A DNA stretch of 56,243 bases from an uncultured Cellvibrionales bacterium (GTDB lineage Bacteria; Pseudomonadota; Gammaproteobacteria; Pseudomonadales; Cellvibrionaceae). The notes below the pieces were generated by a model that did no database searches, had not been told where the DNA came from, and was given only the letters and a program-made list of their open reading frames with translations. The stretch lies in the NCBI GenBank assembly GCA_913050115.1, contig CAJWZU010000013.1:1-56243 (forward strand), written 5' to 3'. Positions 19,443-29,681 of this stretch are shown here, one piece after another (position 1 is the stretch's first letter; every line of letters begins with the position of its first letter). The position numbers were made by a program, and so were the translations under genes.

Positions 19443-21731
19443 TTATATCTGTAGCTTTAGGCGCAAGACATAACTCCTAGGTGGCGCCAGATACGCGGCA
19501 TGACCACCAGGAACCAGCGGTATATCGACACCATAGTTAACAATGGTTTCATCACTAAGATTTTTGCCCATCAGCATTAATTCCCAATGGTTGGCACGCA
19601 AACCTAATTGAGCATCGTATTTTGTGTAAGCCGCCTGTGAATCTATCGGGTCCAAATCGGCATTGATACTGTAATCGGAGCTGTAGCTGATGCCGAGCCC
19701 GGCAACAATATCGATACCAGCGCCCAAACCGTATTCATAATCCAGCTGCAAACCGGCATTCCACTCGGGTGCAAAAAGGGTCGTTGCACCACTGAGATCG
19801 CAGACCGATGCCCCAGAGGCTGATGCTTTGGCCGTGCAAGGACCATCTTCAAAGTCTTCGTAAAACGCATCGAGATAGGCACCATAAGCCGACAACTGCC
19901 AAGCGTCATTAATACGCCAGCGGCCATCTAGCTCTACTCCCTGCGATATAGACTGAGCGGCATTACCAACCAAAAAGCGCGTGTCGTTTAATACCGTCAT
20001 TTGCAGGTCATCGATCTGGGTATAAAAAATCGCGCTATTGAGCGAGACGGTGTTATCAAAAAATACGCTTTTACTGCCTATCTCAAAGGTGGTGGCCTGC
20101 TCGTCTTCATATTCCTGCTCGCTTGGTGCGGCATCGGCCGTTGCATTAAAACCGCCGCTCTTAGCGCCACTCTCAACTTTCGCATAAGCATTGGTCGAAG
20201 CATTCAAATCCCACCAAAGCTTGACTGCAGGTAAGAAGTCATTTTCAGCCCGCTTAGCACTAAACGCCGAGGAGAGAACGTTGACATCAAACACGGTGGC
20301 AGTGACCTGAGCCGGCAGAGATGCCGGGGTGCCGGGATTTAAAAATTCATCTTCGCTGGAGACACGCTGATAGTCTTTGTTTTCACTATTGTAGCGACCG
20401 CCCAAAAACAGGCTCCAATGCTCGGCAAATTGCCACTGCCACTCGGCGAATAACGCCCTAGTTTCGGACTTTTGCTGAAAAGAAGTATTGCGGGTAAATG
20501 GCGTAGGGGGAATAACACTGGGGTCTATACCAATACTGGCAAACAATCCGGCCCAAAAAAGCCCAAGGTCGGGCAGACTAAGATTCTCCTGAAAGTTGCC
20601 ATCGAGGTCTTGGTCCTGCCAGTAGAGTCCCCATTGAAATTGCGACGTCGCACTCAATTCATGCTTAAAGCGCAGTTCCTGACTCCACTGATTAAAATCG
20701 CGTTCGTCATCAACACCAACAAATGATAGCGGCGAGAAATCCAAGTCCTGACTCTCTTCGCTCTCAAAACCGGAGTAACCCAAGGTGTAAGTAACCGCTA
20801 CGGTTTCCGCCTCAAAGTAGGCACTGACCAGAGCGTTGTCGATCACTTGGTTGCGATACACCGGCCGACCATAATTATCCGCTGACTTGCTACCATCGAG
20901 CTCTGTTTCAAGCTGTGGGTCAGCCACAAACATCTGCGCCTGTAACAGTGCAGATAACGGTGTCAGTTCTTCTAATTCACGCAACTGCACGCTACTGCCG
21001 TCACTGTCGACCTCTGCGCGCTCGAACTTAGCATTAAAGCGCCAGTTATCACTGGGCTGATAAAGCAAAGACAAGCGATTGATGTTCTCATCAACTTGAA
21101 TTTCATCGTCATCGTTATAAGTATTGTGCCAGTAACCTTGGCTGCTAGTGGTTTTATTAACGAAACGCGCCGCCCATTGATCACTTAAAGCGCCGGACAA
21201 TATTGCGGTGACACTCTGTCCATCTTTTTCAGGCTCTAACTCGGCACTAATACTAGCGGCAAAACTCTCATCAAGATCGGGCTTGCGCGTACTCAACACC
21301 ACCGCCCCAGCAATAGTATTTTTACCCAATAATGCGCCCTGAGGGCCCCGTATCACTTCAACTTGCTGCAAATCGAGAAAAGGCGCGCGGTACTGATTAC
21401 CGCGGCCCATATAAATTTCGTCGATAAACATACCCACTGACTGCTCGAAACCTCGGTTGGTCCCCGAGCCAATGCCACGCATATAGATATTGGTATTAAT
21501 AGCACCGGCAGCCACTACTAGGTTGGGCACACTGGCCGACAGCTCTGATATATTCTTGATTGCCGCTTGATCGAGACGCTCACCCGTCACCACATGCACC
21601 GATACCGGGACTTCGCGCAGCGGTGACTGATAGCGTTCGGAGGTCACTAACACTTCTTCTAGATGCACCGGTTCAGCGGCCATCGCCAAACATGGCAAGC
21701 AAGACAATATTACAAGTATTAAATACCGCAT
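19443..21731 (-). CDS. TonB-dependent outer-membrane receptor
   Basis: A 762-residue outer-membrane importer energised by TonB. A signal peptide (MRYLILVILSCLPCLAMA) precedes a TonB-box-like EEVLVTSERYQ. The plug domain follows, with PVSVHVVTGERLDQ, MRGIGSGTN and VEVIRGPQGALLGKNTIAGAV, then about 600 residues of alternating beta strands ending in a C-terminal aromatic/hydrophobic strand. ATG 21731 is preferred because AGGTG lies eight bases upstream; ATG 21752 is also in frame. No enzyme or transporter beside it hints at the ligand. The architecture resembles the large receptor families of marine gammaproteobacteria and sphingomonads. Confidence 0.9.
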   Translation of the reverse strand: MRYLILVILSCLPCLAMAAEPVHLEEVLVTSERYQSPLREVPVSVHVVTGERLDQAAIKNISELSASVPNLVVAAGAINTNIYMRGIGSGTNRGFEQSVGMFIDEIYMGRGNQYRAPFLDLQQVEVIRGPQGALLGKNTIAGAVVLSTRKPDLDESFAASISAELEPEKDGQSVTAILSGALSDQWAARFVNKTTSSQGYWHNTYNDDDEIQVDENINRLSLLYQPSDNWRFNAKFERAEVDSDGSSVQLRELEELTPLSALLQAQMFVADPQLETELDGSKSADNYGRPVYRNQVIDNALVSAYFEAETVAVTYTLGYSGFESEESQDLDFSPLSFVGVDDERDFNQWSQELRFKHELSATSQFQWGLYWQDQDLDGNFQENLSLPDLGLFWAGLFASIGIDPSVIPPTPFTRNTSFQQKSETRALFAEWQWQFAEHWSLFLGGRYNSENKDYQRVSSEDEFLNPGTPASLPAQVTATVFDVNVLSSAFSAKRAENDFLPAVKLWWDLNASTNAYAKVESGAKSGGFNATADAAPSEQEYEDEQATTFEIGSKSVFFDNTVSLNSAIFYTQIDDLQMTVLNDTRFLVGNAAQSISQGVELDGRWRINDAWQLSAYGAYLDAFYEDFEDGPCTAKASASGASVCDLSGATTLFAPEWNAGLQLDYEYGLGAGIDIVAGLGISYSSDYSINADLDPIDSQAAYTKYDAQLGLRANHWELMLMGKNLSDETIVNYGVDIPLVPGGHAAYLAPPRSYVLRLKLQI

Positions 21732-21823
21732 AGATTGAACACCTGCCTGCAAGAATTAACATTGTCAGTGATTATGGCATAGCAACATTTGCTCTAGAAG
21801 AAGCAAATAGTAATAATAGGCTT

Positions 21824-22843
21824 ATGAATATACTCGAAGACGTCACAACCACTACGGACACCCCTCGCGAACACGCATACTCACGCCTAAGCCCCGATGC
21901 AGTTATCGATGCGGTAGAGTCACAGGGCTTTTATTGCGACGGACGCCAACTGGCGCTAAACAGCTATGAGAACCGCGTGTATCAAGTGGGGATTGAAGAG
22001 GGCACACCGCTCATCGCCAAGTTCTATCGCCCCGAGCGCTGGAGTGACGAGCAGATTTTAGAAGAGCATCGTTTCAGTGCCGAACTGGCCGCAACAGAAG
22101 TGTCTGCGGTAGAGCCGATGCTCGACAAGGCCGGCAACAGCCTGTTTAATTTCGGCGGTTTTCGCTTTGCCCTATATCGTCGTCAGGGCGGGCACGCACC
22201 TGAACTGGACAACTTCGATCACTTGCTCAGCCTCGGCCGGGTACTGGGGCGTATGCACGCATGCAGTGCTGTGAGCCAGTTTAAGTATCGCCCCGATATC
22301 GATATTCAGAGTTATGCCGTCGACAGCCGCGACTTTATATTGGCGCAAGGTTTTATTCCTAACAGTTTGATGGAGTCCTATCGAAGCTTGGCCGACCACC
22401 TTATTGAATTGGTCAGCGCGGTTTTTGCTCGGGTAGAGTACCAATCGATTCGTCTGCATGGCGACTGTCACCCCGGTAATATTCTCTGGCGCGACAACGC
22501 TCCGCACTTTGTCGACTTCGACGACGCCAGATCTGGCCCCGCCATTCAAGATTTGTGGATGCTGCTATCTGGCGACCGGCAGCAACAGACCGCACAATTG
22601 GCGGAAGTGATCGAGGGCTATCAGGAATTCTGTGACTTTAACTACGCGGAAATCAGCCTCATTGAAGCCCTGCGCACCCTGCGAATTATGTACTATAGTG
22701 CCTGGCTGGCTAGGCGCTGGAGCGACCCTGCCTTTCCCATGAACTTCCCGTGGTTTAATACCGAGCGCTACTGGGCCGAGCACATATTAGAATTGCGGGA
22801 ACAATTTTCGCTGCTCCAAGAAGAACCTCTAAAATTGTTCTGA
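21824..22843 (+). CDS. srkA: Stress-response Ser/Thr kinase SrkA (RdoA/YihE)
   Basis: A 339-residue cytoplasmic kinase of the choline-kinase-like fold, linked in E. coli to envelope stress and delayed death. It shows the nucleotide-binding lysine in LIAKFYRPERW, the catalytic loop LHGDCHPGNILW with its aspartate and asparagine, and the metal-binding FVDFDDARSGPAIQDLW. In many proteobacteria the partner dsbA follows; here a DUF4124–glutaredoxin gene lies 22 bases downstream, again a thiol-redox protein, which suggests an analogous pairing. Confidence 0.9.
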   Translation: MNILEDVTTTTDTPREHAYSRLSPDAVIDAVESQGFYCDGRQLALNSYENRVYQVGIEEGTPLIAKFYRPERWSDEQILEEHRFSAELAATEVSAVEPMLDKAGNSLFNFGGFRFALYRRQGGHAPELDNFDHLLSLGRVLGRMHACSAVSQFKYRPDIDIQSYAVDSRDFILAQGFIPNSLMESYRSLADHLIELVSAVFARVEYQSIRLHGDCHPGNILWRDNAPHFVDFDDARSGPAIQDLWMLLSGDRQQQTAQLAEVIEGYQEFCDFNYAEISLIEALRTLRIMYYSAWLARRWSDPAFPMNFPWFNTERYWAEHILELREQFSLLQEEPLKLF

Positions 22844-22865
22844 AAAACTTTACCTGGGAGGGTGT

Positions 22866-23324
22866 ATGCGTTTTAGTTGCATTATTTCAGCCATCGGGCT
22901 GATATTACTTACCGCTTCAGTTTCAGCTGCCGAGCTGTATAAATGGGTAGATGACAAAGGCAACACCCACTACACCGATTCACCACCACCAAGCAGTGCC
23001 TCCGAGCAAAACATCGAACAGTTGCCGGGCATCAATGGCTATGCAGCGGCCGAGACTGAACCGAGAGCCGCCGGTAACAACGCCGCTCTAACCATGCCAG
23101 AAGTAATTATGTACGCTACCCCTTGGTGCGGTTACTGCAAAAAGGCGAGGCGTTATTTTCAACAAAACAATATTGCCTTTCGCGAATACGATATCGAATC
23201 GTCCAGCTCAGCCCATCGCCGCTTTAAACAACTCGGCGGTAACGGCGTGCCTTTAATTGTTATCGGCAAAAAAAAGATAAGCGGCTTTAGCGTCGCGCGT
23301 TTTGAATCACTCTACCAACCTTAG
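22866..23324 (+). CDS. DUF4124–glutaredoxin fusion, exported
   Basis: A 152-residue protein with a signal peptide (about residues 1–21), a DUF4124 module beginning ELYKWVDDKGNTHYTDSPPP, a short linker, and a glutaredoxin fold from about residue 78. The active site is CGYC in ATPWCGYCKKARRYF, with cis-proline segment NGVPLIVIG. Export to the periplasm with an intact CxxC points to thiol–disulfide work there. It is 22 bases after srkA and probably in its operon. The same DUF4124 module opens the C13 peptidase at 38649–39575. Confidence 0.87.
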   Translation: MRFSCIISAIGLILLTASVSAAELYKWVDDKGNTHYTDSPPPSSASEQNIEQLPGINGYAAAETEPRAAGNNAALTMPEVIMYATPWCGYCKKARRYFQQNNIAFREYDIESSSSAHRRFKQLGGNGVPLIVIGKKKISGFSVARFESLYQP

Positions 23325-23358
23325 TCCCTAACAAGTTAGCCCAAAAAAGTAGCCCAGC

Positions 23359-24153
23359 ATGTCCGAACAAAAATCTTTCAGCCCTACCCAAATATGGCAA
23401 ACGCTGCAGGAACAAGCGCGTCAACAAGCGAAAAAAGAACCGGTATTGGCTAGTTTTTTATTCACCACCATACTCAATCATAACTCTTTGGCGTCAGCAC
23501 TTAGCTTTCACTTAGCCAATAAACTCGGTAGTGCAACCGCCAGCGCTATGATGATTCGCGAGATCATTGAACAGGCGATAAGCGCCGACCCGAGTATCGT
23601 CGAAGCCGCTTATGCCGACCTCAACGCCATCGATAAACGTGATTCCGCCTGCTGCTCGCTGCTGACCCCGCTGTTGTTTTACAAAGGTTTTCACGCCCTG
23701 CAGTGCTATCGCATTGCACACTTTTTGTGGCGGCATGAGCGCAAGAGTTTGGCGCTATTGTTACAAAACCGGATCTCGATGGTGTTCAGTGTCGACATTC
23801 ACCCCGCGGCCCGAATTGGCAGTGGCATCATGTTCGACCACGCCACCGGTATTGTTATCGGTGAAACAGCGGTGGTGGAAGACAATGTATCCATTATGCA
23901 AGCGGTGACGTTAGGGGGAACCGGTAAAGAAAGTGGCGACCGCCACCCCAAGGTACGCGCAGGCGTACTGATTAGTGCCGGAGCCAAGATTCTCGGCAAT
24001 ATTGAAATAGGCGCTGGCGCTAAAGTTGGCGCCGGCTCGGTGGTACTAAAATCAGTGGCGCCGCACACCACTGTCGCCGGAGTGCCGGCCAAAGTGGTCG
24101 GCTGCCCCACTACCGAGGCGCCCGCATTGGAGATGGATCACAAAATCAGCTAA
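23359..24153 (+). CDS. cysE: Serine O-acetyltransferase
   Basis: Transfers acetyl from acetyl-CoA to L-serine, the first step of cysteine synthesis. The 264 residues have an all-alpha N-terminal half and a left-handed beta-helix made of hexapeptide repeats from about residue 145. Active-site histidines lie in DIHPAARIG and FDHATGIVIGE, with GGTGKESGDRHPK in the acyl-CoA region. The C-terminus differs from E. coli CysE, so feedback by cysteine cannot be assumed. It is followed by a strong terminator at 24174–24211. Confidence 0.93.
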   Translation: MSEQKSFSPTQIWQTLQEQARQQAKKEPVLASFLFTTILNHNSLASALSFHLANKLGSATASAMMIREIIEQAISADPSIVEAAYADLNAIDKRDSACCSLLTPLLFYKGFHALQCYRIAHFLWRHERKSLALLLQNRISMVFSVDIHPAARIGSGIMFDHATGIVIGETAVVEDNVSIMQAVTLGGTGKESGDRHPKVRAGVLISAGAKILGNIEIGAGAKVGAGSVVLKSVAPHTTVAGVPAKVVGCPTTEAPALEMDHKIS

Positions 24154-24173
24154 GAGTTATTAGTTCGCAGTTT

Positions 24174-24211
24174 AAAAAAACCTCGATACTGTAAGTGTCG
24201 AGGTTTTTTTA
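24174..24211 (+). terminator. Bidirectional terminator after cysE
   Basis: A nine-base stem (CCTCGATAC with GTGTCGAGG, one G:T pair) around TGTAA, with a run of As before and seven Ts after. It lies between convergent cysE and the FimX-like gene and should serve both strands. Confidence 0.88.
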
Positions 24212-24229
24212 CAGCTTATTATTTACCGC

Positions 24230-26335
24230 TTAACTTTCGGTATCAAAGTCGTAATTCATAGCGCTGGTCGGTGCCTGCAGATAGTAGCCCTGTATATAGT
24301 GAACCCCCGCCTGCCACAGCGATGCCAGCACGCTGGCATTTTCGACAAACGGTACCACCGTAGTTTTTTCGCGCTGATGCAGCTCTTGAATTAATTTTGT
24401 TAGAGTTTCCGGACTCTCGCCGTTATCTTGAATATCGCGGGTGAATGAACCATCGACTTTCACAAACTCAACATCGACATGTTCCAAGGTATTCATCGGG
24501 TTAAGGGCACAACCAAAACGACTAATAGAGACACGGCCAGCCATGGCCCGAATACCCTTAGAAAAGACTTTAGCCGCATTTAAATGGCAGGTGACATCGT
24601 CTTCGGGTATTTGAAAAACCAGGCTATCTGGGCTCAGTTTGGCGGTCTTAAACGCCACGGCCAACCAGGGCACCAGTGACTCATCACACAGCGATTGACG
24701 GCTAATATTGACGATTAAATGGCTTTTATCATCGCGCGTACGACGCTCGGTCAACTGTTTAATAGATTCCAAAATCACCCAGCGATCGATCTTCGTGACG
24801 GTGCCCATCTCGACAGCCGTACTCATAAAGTTGTCGGGACTAATCTCTTCATTTTTATCATTAAGCAAGCGCAATAGCACTTCGTAATACTCTTCTTCAG
24901 AGCCGCGTAAACTAATAATGGGCTGGTAGAGTAAACGAAAATTATTATGTTTAATCGCCCCCGTGACCAACTCACCCATGTTAGCCGCGCTGGTTCCAAC
25001 CTCTTCATCAGTTACGTTTGGCTCAAACAGTTTGGCACCATCGCCAATACCTTCAGAACCATGAGCGGCGCGCACATCGTTTACAGCGGCTTGGGCTTGA
25101 TCAATCACCTTCTCAACGGAACAGCTAGTTTCATTGATCAGGGCAACGCCAACCGAGAAAGTGACATGGATAGTTTTGCCATCCACTTCAATAATTCGGC
25201 CATCAACGATTTCACACAGGCTCTGTGCTTTTTTTAGCGCAAGATCGGCCGCTGTGCTTTGAAGTAACACCGCAAAGGCATTGTCGCCAAAGCGAGCAAT
25301 CACCTCATCGGCATTAAACTGCTCGCGCAATAAACTACCAAGCTCACCTAGCACCATGTCGGTGCCTGCCATGCCCATGCTGGCCTGAACTTTCGACTCA
25401 AAATTATCGATTTCTAACACCAGTAAACTGTGACTATGATGATCAACATCGCTAATAGCCCACTGTAATTTACTCAAAAAATACTGGCGATTGAAAAGCC
25501 CGGTAACGAGATCTTGCTGCTTTATTTGATGAATTTGCTCTGCCAGGGCTTCACTATTGGCAGACGCTTTGATGCGATGGATAAATGCTATGCAGGGTTC
25601 TTTATCATAGGTGGCACGAGATACATTAACCGAGATATCAATATGCGCACGGTCCTCGCTAACGCCCAAGAACTCCAGCTGAGAGCCTTCGGAATCCTCG
25701 CCTTTAAGGGTGAAATCTTTCAGAAACGCCTTAACTTTGCCCTGATCACTGTCAGCGACCATGTCAATCAGGGGCATACACTCGATATCGTCTTTATCGG
25801 CATAGCCAAAGCACTCGGCAAATGACTCGTTAACATACAAGCACATACCATCCTGAATATAGGCGATGGCATCGCGTGAACTGTCCAACAGATGCTGGCT
25901 GCGCAATTCAGCTTCTTCGACGCGACGATCTGCCACACGCTGCTGCTGGCGATAATGATGATTTTGCAGTTCCCGCGCAATAACCAACAGCAAGTGCTGA
26001 TCCTCATCGAGGCGCACAACATCACAGGCGCCAATTTTAAGACCGGCAATAATCGGCGGCGTACCTTCATTATCAGTGAGCAAAATAACGGGTATGTCCT
26101 TACCCAGACGCTTGATCTGTTTAATAGCGGCGCTAACAGTGATATTGGTAGTCGTGTCGAGGCCAATTAATAGGTCCCATTCCTGCTCTTGCAGCAATTT
26201 CACCAGTGCCTCTTCACTCTCTACATGCTGAGCACGGCTGGGGCGACCAGAGTTACGCAACATACTGATTAAACGCTCGGTCTCGTCGCGGCTGTCGTTC
26301 AATATCAGTAGGCGAAAAGTGTCATTTGATGTCAT
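24230..26335 (-). CDS. FimX-like REC–PAS–degenerate GGDEF–EAL protein
   Basis: A 701-residue c-di-GMP signalling protein with the order receiver-like domain (about 1–125), PAS (about 145–255), GGDEF (about 275–435) and EAL (about 460–700). The cyclase motif is degraded to FGDNAF and the EAL motif reads EVLLR. REC also seems to lack a standard phospho-acceptor set. This architecture, length and double degeneracy match FimX of Pseudomonas, which binds c-di-GMP through its EAL domain to control type IV pilus assembly; no catalysis is expected. ATG 26335 aligns with the FimX start; GTG 26359 is an upstream option. Next upstream on the same strand is a PilZ-domain protein. Confidence 0.82.
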   Translation of the reverse strand: MTSNDTFRLLILNDSRDETERLISMLRNSGRPSRAQHVESEEALVKLLQEQEWDLLIGLDTTTNITVSAAIKQIKRLGKDIPVILLTDNEGTPPIIAGLKIGACDVVRLDEDQHLLLVIARELQNHHYRQQQRVADRRVEEAELRSQHLLDSSRDAIAYIQDGMCLYVNESFAECFGYADKDDIECMPLIDMVADSDQGKVKAFLKDFTLKGEDSEGSQLEFLGVSEDRAHIDISVNVSRATYDKEPCIAFIHRIKASANSEALAEQIHQIKQQDLVTGLFNRQYFLSKLQWAISDVDHHSHSLLVLEIDNFESKVQASMGMAGTDMVLGELGSLLREQFNADEVIARFGDNAFAVLLQSTAADLALKKAQSLCEIVDGRIIEVDGKTIHVTFSVGVALINETSCSVEKVIDQAQAAVNDVRAAHGSEGIGDGAKLFEPNVTDEEVGTSAANMGELVTGAIKHNNFRLLYQPIISLRGSEEEYYEVLLRLLNDKNEEISPDNFMSTAVEMGTVTKIDRWVILESIKQLTERRTRDDKSHLIVNISRQSLCDESLVPWLAVAFKTAKLSPDSLVFQIPEDDVTCHLNAAKVFSKGIRAMAGRVSISRFGCALNPMNTLEHVDVEFVKVDGSFTRDIQDNGESPETLTKLIQELHQREKTTVVPFVENASVLASLWQAGVHYIQGYYLQAPTSAMNYDFDTES

Positions 26336-26524
26336 AAAATTCTGATCATTGATTTGCACCCACAGTGCAAAGAGGCCCTGATACTAAGTCGTCGTATCGT
26401 TTTGCTTAGTGTACTCGAATCCTCCGAACCAACAAGCAATCAAAGAGCTCAGTCGGGCAATGGGTATCATTTACTGCTACCAATAACCTAAGTTAGTGGC
26501 TCAATTGGCAACAATTTCCTTAGG

Positions 26525-28279
26525 CTAAGCGCCTGGCTTAACTTTTAGCTCGCCTTCCAATACTCGAAACTCAAACTGACTGACCGAGCTGGTCGCCAAT
26601 AACCTGCGCGTCAATTGCAATTTGCTACTGGCGCTAACACCGTCGCACTTTAAATACACTTTGCAGTGTTCACGAAAAGGCATAGAGGCGCAGAGCAAGG
26701 TCGCCGGCTGCTTGGCTACGGTTAATGCTGGCATTAACAGTGCGCGCATATAGCGGCTATCGTCGCCCACTTTATTAATCATGGCAATTTCCACGGCCTC
26801 AGCCATAGGAGCCAACAATTGTGCACCCAGCTGAGTACCGCGACTAGATTGCTGTACCCAGCGAATCACGCCGACATTCCATTGGCTGTGTTGCTGCTCT
26901 TTTAAACCCACCACCTCGCCTACCCGCGCTTGCGAAGGCATTTCTTCGCGCCAGTTCAGGCAGTAACCACCGGGGCTAATGTCGAGAGTATTCACCTTAA
27001 AACTTTGCAGTGCTTCAGGAACTGGTGGCGCCACGTTTTGCCGCTCTGGAGTCAACGTAAAGGCTCTATGTTCCTCCATACTACAGCTGCCGCTGTCGTA
27101 TGCTTCATCCCAAATATCCTCTTGTTGATGCGTGGCGCACGCATCAAAGCGGCTTGATTCGCTCTTCATTACTTTGCTATTTTCAGCCGCCGACAACCCA
27201 CTTAAATGCGAACAAACATGAGTCAGGCCAACACACACTTGCAGCTCGGCATGCACCGAGAGACGCTCAAAATCTCGCGAACTGGGCAAGTCCCAAGCTC
27301 GTATCAAATTTTCGAGTAGTGTCGGGGTCACTTGCTGGGGTAAGTCAGCACCGCTATCGGCCAGTTCCTTGAGCAAGTAAAGCAGCGCCGAATTATCGAG
27401 ATCGCGCACACTGCCGTCGATGGAACCTTGGTAACGGTTGCGGTAAATGGGGGGCTGGTCGAGATCGAGGCAAACTAAGTGTAAGCTTTGAGCCTCTATT
27501 TCGCCGCACGGCACCAAATGCGACTTTGTCGCCCAACTTTCTAAAGCGTAGTAAACAGCTGCAACCTCTTGCTGTCGCAACTGATTAGGCCGCACACACG
27601 ACAGCAGCAGCGCGCGCATGCACAATTGCTCTAGAGTCATTGGCTTGGCGCCGCGCTGCAGTGCATCGGAAAAGGCTTCACCGAGCAACAGTTTGTCTTC
27701 GGCAATTAAATAAAGGGTATAAATCTCGTGCCATATTTGACTGCGCACAGGGGTATACAATTGATAACTGCGCATCAACATTAAACCTAAGCCTGTTATC
27801 GCGCGATGCAACGCCTGTAGTAACGTCTTGCTATGGTATTTTTTGGCTTGATATACGTCGAGCACACACACTGTGTAGGCGTTACTCATATGCTTTTGCA
27901 GTGCCTGCGCCACCGTCGCGGCTTTAATGGCGGCATCGGTCAAGAGCAGTGGCTGATTGAGAAAATTCTTCGACAAGCCCTCGATGCACTGCTGCACGTT
28001 AGGCCTAAGCGCCTCCAGCATGGCCATACGTTTTTCGGGCTCAATCTGCAGACGTGAAAATTCAGGCAGCACTTTGTAGAGCATAACGCTGGTGCGGCCG
28101 ACTTGGGTCGCTGGCAGAGATTCCGCCCAAGCTTTAACCGCAGCCGGTTTACTGGCGCAGAAGCTCAAGGCGGGCAAGTTTTGCAGCGGTGGTTTTAACC
28201 GAGAACACAGATCCTTTGCAGTCGATTCCATAGGCGGTGTCTCTAAAACCATATTGTAAAAAGTTTCCACAGCGGTCAT
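26525..28279 (-). CDS. Large cytoplasmic protein with C-terminal PilZ-like domain
   Basis: A 584-residue protein whose first ~400 residues are mostly helical and not recognised. The last ~190 residues contain DISPGGYCLNW, VGEVVGLKEQ and GVIRWVQ, which fit a PilZ-type beta barrel. The arginine motif that PilZ uses for c-di-GMP (RxxxR before the D/NxSxxG strand) is not obvious: the preceding segment reads EALQSFKVNTLDISPGG, so ligand binding is in doubt. No signal peptide or membrane segment is seen. It lies 190 bases upstream of the FimX-like gene on the same strand, suggesting a shared role in pilus or surface signalling. Confidence 0.65.
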   Translation of the reverse strand: MTAVETFYNMVLETPPMESTAKDLCSRLKPPLQNLPALSFCASKPAAVKAWAESLPATQVGRTSVMLYKVLPEFSRLQIEPEKRMAMLEALRPNVQQCIEGLSKNFLNQPLLLTDAAIKAATVAQALQKHMSNAYTVCVLDVYQAKKYHSKTLLQALHRAITGLGLMLMRSYQLYTPVRSQIWHEIYTLYLIAEDKLLLGEAFSDALQRGAKPMTLEQLCMRALLLSCVRPNQLRQQEVAAVYYALESWATKSHLVPCGEIEAQSLHLVCLDLDQPPIYRNRYQGSIDGSVRDLDNSALLYLLKELADSGADLPQQVTPTLLENLIRAWDLPSSRDFERLSVHAELQVCVGLTHVCSHLSGLSAAENSKVMKSESSRFDACATHQQEDIWDEAYDSGSCSMEEHRAFTLTPERQNVAPPVPEALQSFKVNTLDISPGGYCLNWREEMPSQARVGEVVGLKEQQHSQWNVGVIRWVQQSSRGTQLGAQLLAPMAEAVEIAMINKVGDDSRYMRALLMPALTVAKQPATLLCASMPFREHCKVYLKCDGVSASSKLQLTRRLLATSSVSQFEFRVLEGELKVKPGA

Positions 28280-28386
28280 TTACACTCCAATAAAACATTT
28301 AATCCTGAGTATAGCCGCCGCCTCACAAACAGCCCAATACAACAATAAATAATTGTCATACGCCTAGCTCGGGCAACCAAATAGGA

Positions 28387-29436
28387 TTAAAAGATAGGAG
28401 TTTTAGAGGTTTCGCCGGCTATTTCGCGCACCAATTTGGGCAGTAGAAATCCAGGCAGTTCAGCCAACAGGGCCTGATGCAGTGCTTTAGCCTCGCTTTC
28501 TGGCACATCAAAATGGGCGGCACCATTGACTCGATCCAACAGATGTAAGTAATACGGCAAGACCCCAGAGGCAAACAGCGCCTCACTCAAATTCGTTAAT
28601 GCGGCCACCGAATCATTGACACCGCGCAGCAATACGGTTTGATTGAGCAGGGTAACTCCGGCCGCCTGCAGCCGCGCTAAGGCCGCGCGCACCTCGCCGT
28701 CAATTTCATTGGCATGGTTGCTATGAATCACCATAACCGTTTGCAAACGATGCCCTGTCAGCCAGGTCAGACAAGCATCATCAATACGACTTGGCACTAC
28801 CACCGGCAGCCGAGTGTGAACACGCAGGCGGCGAATATGGGCAATGCTTTCAACTTGCCCGACTAGCCACGCCAGCTGACTATCTGGGGCCGTTAGCGGG
28901 TCGCCACCGGAAAGGATAACTTCGTTAATAGAGTCATCGGCGGCAATATAATCAAACACTCGCCGCCAGTGTTCGCGACTGGGTTTATTGTCGCCATAGG
29001 GAAATTCACGACGGAAGCAATAGCGGCAGTTAATGGCACAGCTGGTCGACACCAGCAGCAGCACTCGGCCTTTATATTTGTGAATTAAACCCGGCAACTC
29101 GTTGCTATTGGCCTCATCGAGTGGATCCGCACTGTAGCCCGGCACGGCCAGCAGCTCATCACCCAGAGGCAATACTTGGCGCAACAGCGGATCGTTTATA
29201 TCACCGTATTGAATACGCTTGGCATATGCTCTCGGCACTCGTAGCGGAAAACCTTTCGCTGCAGCGAGTGCCTGCGGCAGCTGTTGTGCTGATAGCCCCA
29301 GCAACTCGATCAATTCCGCTGGATCGCGGATCAAATCGACCAATTGCTCCTGCCAAGATAGCGCCTCAACACAATCGATTTCGCTGGGCTGCTGACCGCC
29401 GACACCTGAATTCAAATTTATTGATATTTTTGACAC
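28387..29436 (-). CDS. epmB: EF-P (R)-beta-lysine synthase EpmB
   Basis: A radical-SAM 2,3-aminomutase that converts L-alpha-lysine to (R)-beta-lysine for attachment to elongation factor P. About 349 residues, with the cluster motif CAINCRYC (Cx3Cx2C) followed by FRREFPYG, LSGGDPL, and the C-terminal YYLHLLDRVNGAAHF that includes PLP-domain features of the KamA family. It is shorter than clostridial lysine aminomutases, as EpmB is. GTG 29436 is preferred because GAAAGAG lies ten bases upstream; GTG 29445 is too close to that site. It is divergent from efp, with epmA just beyond. Confidence 0.93.
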   Translation of the reverse strand: MSKISINLNSGVGGQQPSEIDCVEALSWQEQLVDLIRDPAELIELLGLSAQQLPQALAAAKGFPLRVPRAYAKRIQYGDINDPLLRQVLPLGDELLAVPGYSADPLDEANSNELPGLIHKYKGRVLLLVSTSCAINCRYCFRREFPYGDNKPSREHWRRVFDYIAADDSINEVILSGGDPLTAPDSQLAWLVGQVESIAHIRRLRVHTRLPVVVPSRIDDACLTWLTGHRLQTVMVIHSNHANEIDGEVRAALARLQAAGVTLLNQTVLLRGVNDSVAALTNLSEALFASGVLPYYLHLLDRVNGAAHFDVPESEAKALHQALLAELPGFLLPKLVREIAGETSKTPIF

Positions 29437-29681
29437 CGCACACACTCTTTCATCGAAGATTAAATCGCCAGCTAAGCTTCCGCTCAGACCGCCGCAGCGG
29501 TATTTTACGGATCAATAGCCGCGGGTGATACAGACAAGTAATACGGACTAAGGCAACAGACAATAGGGGCTGTTAAACTCGTGATAAGACTACTGTATAG
29601 TGGCCAGTAATTTATAGTATACAAACCGTGAACAACGACGGTCTGTGTGAACAAAATACTCGTGGGAAGACGGTAAAAATT

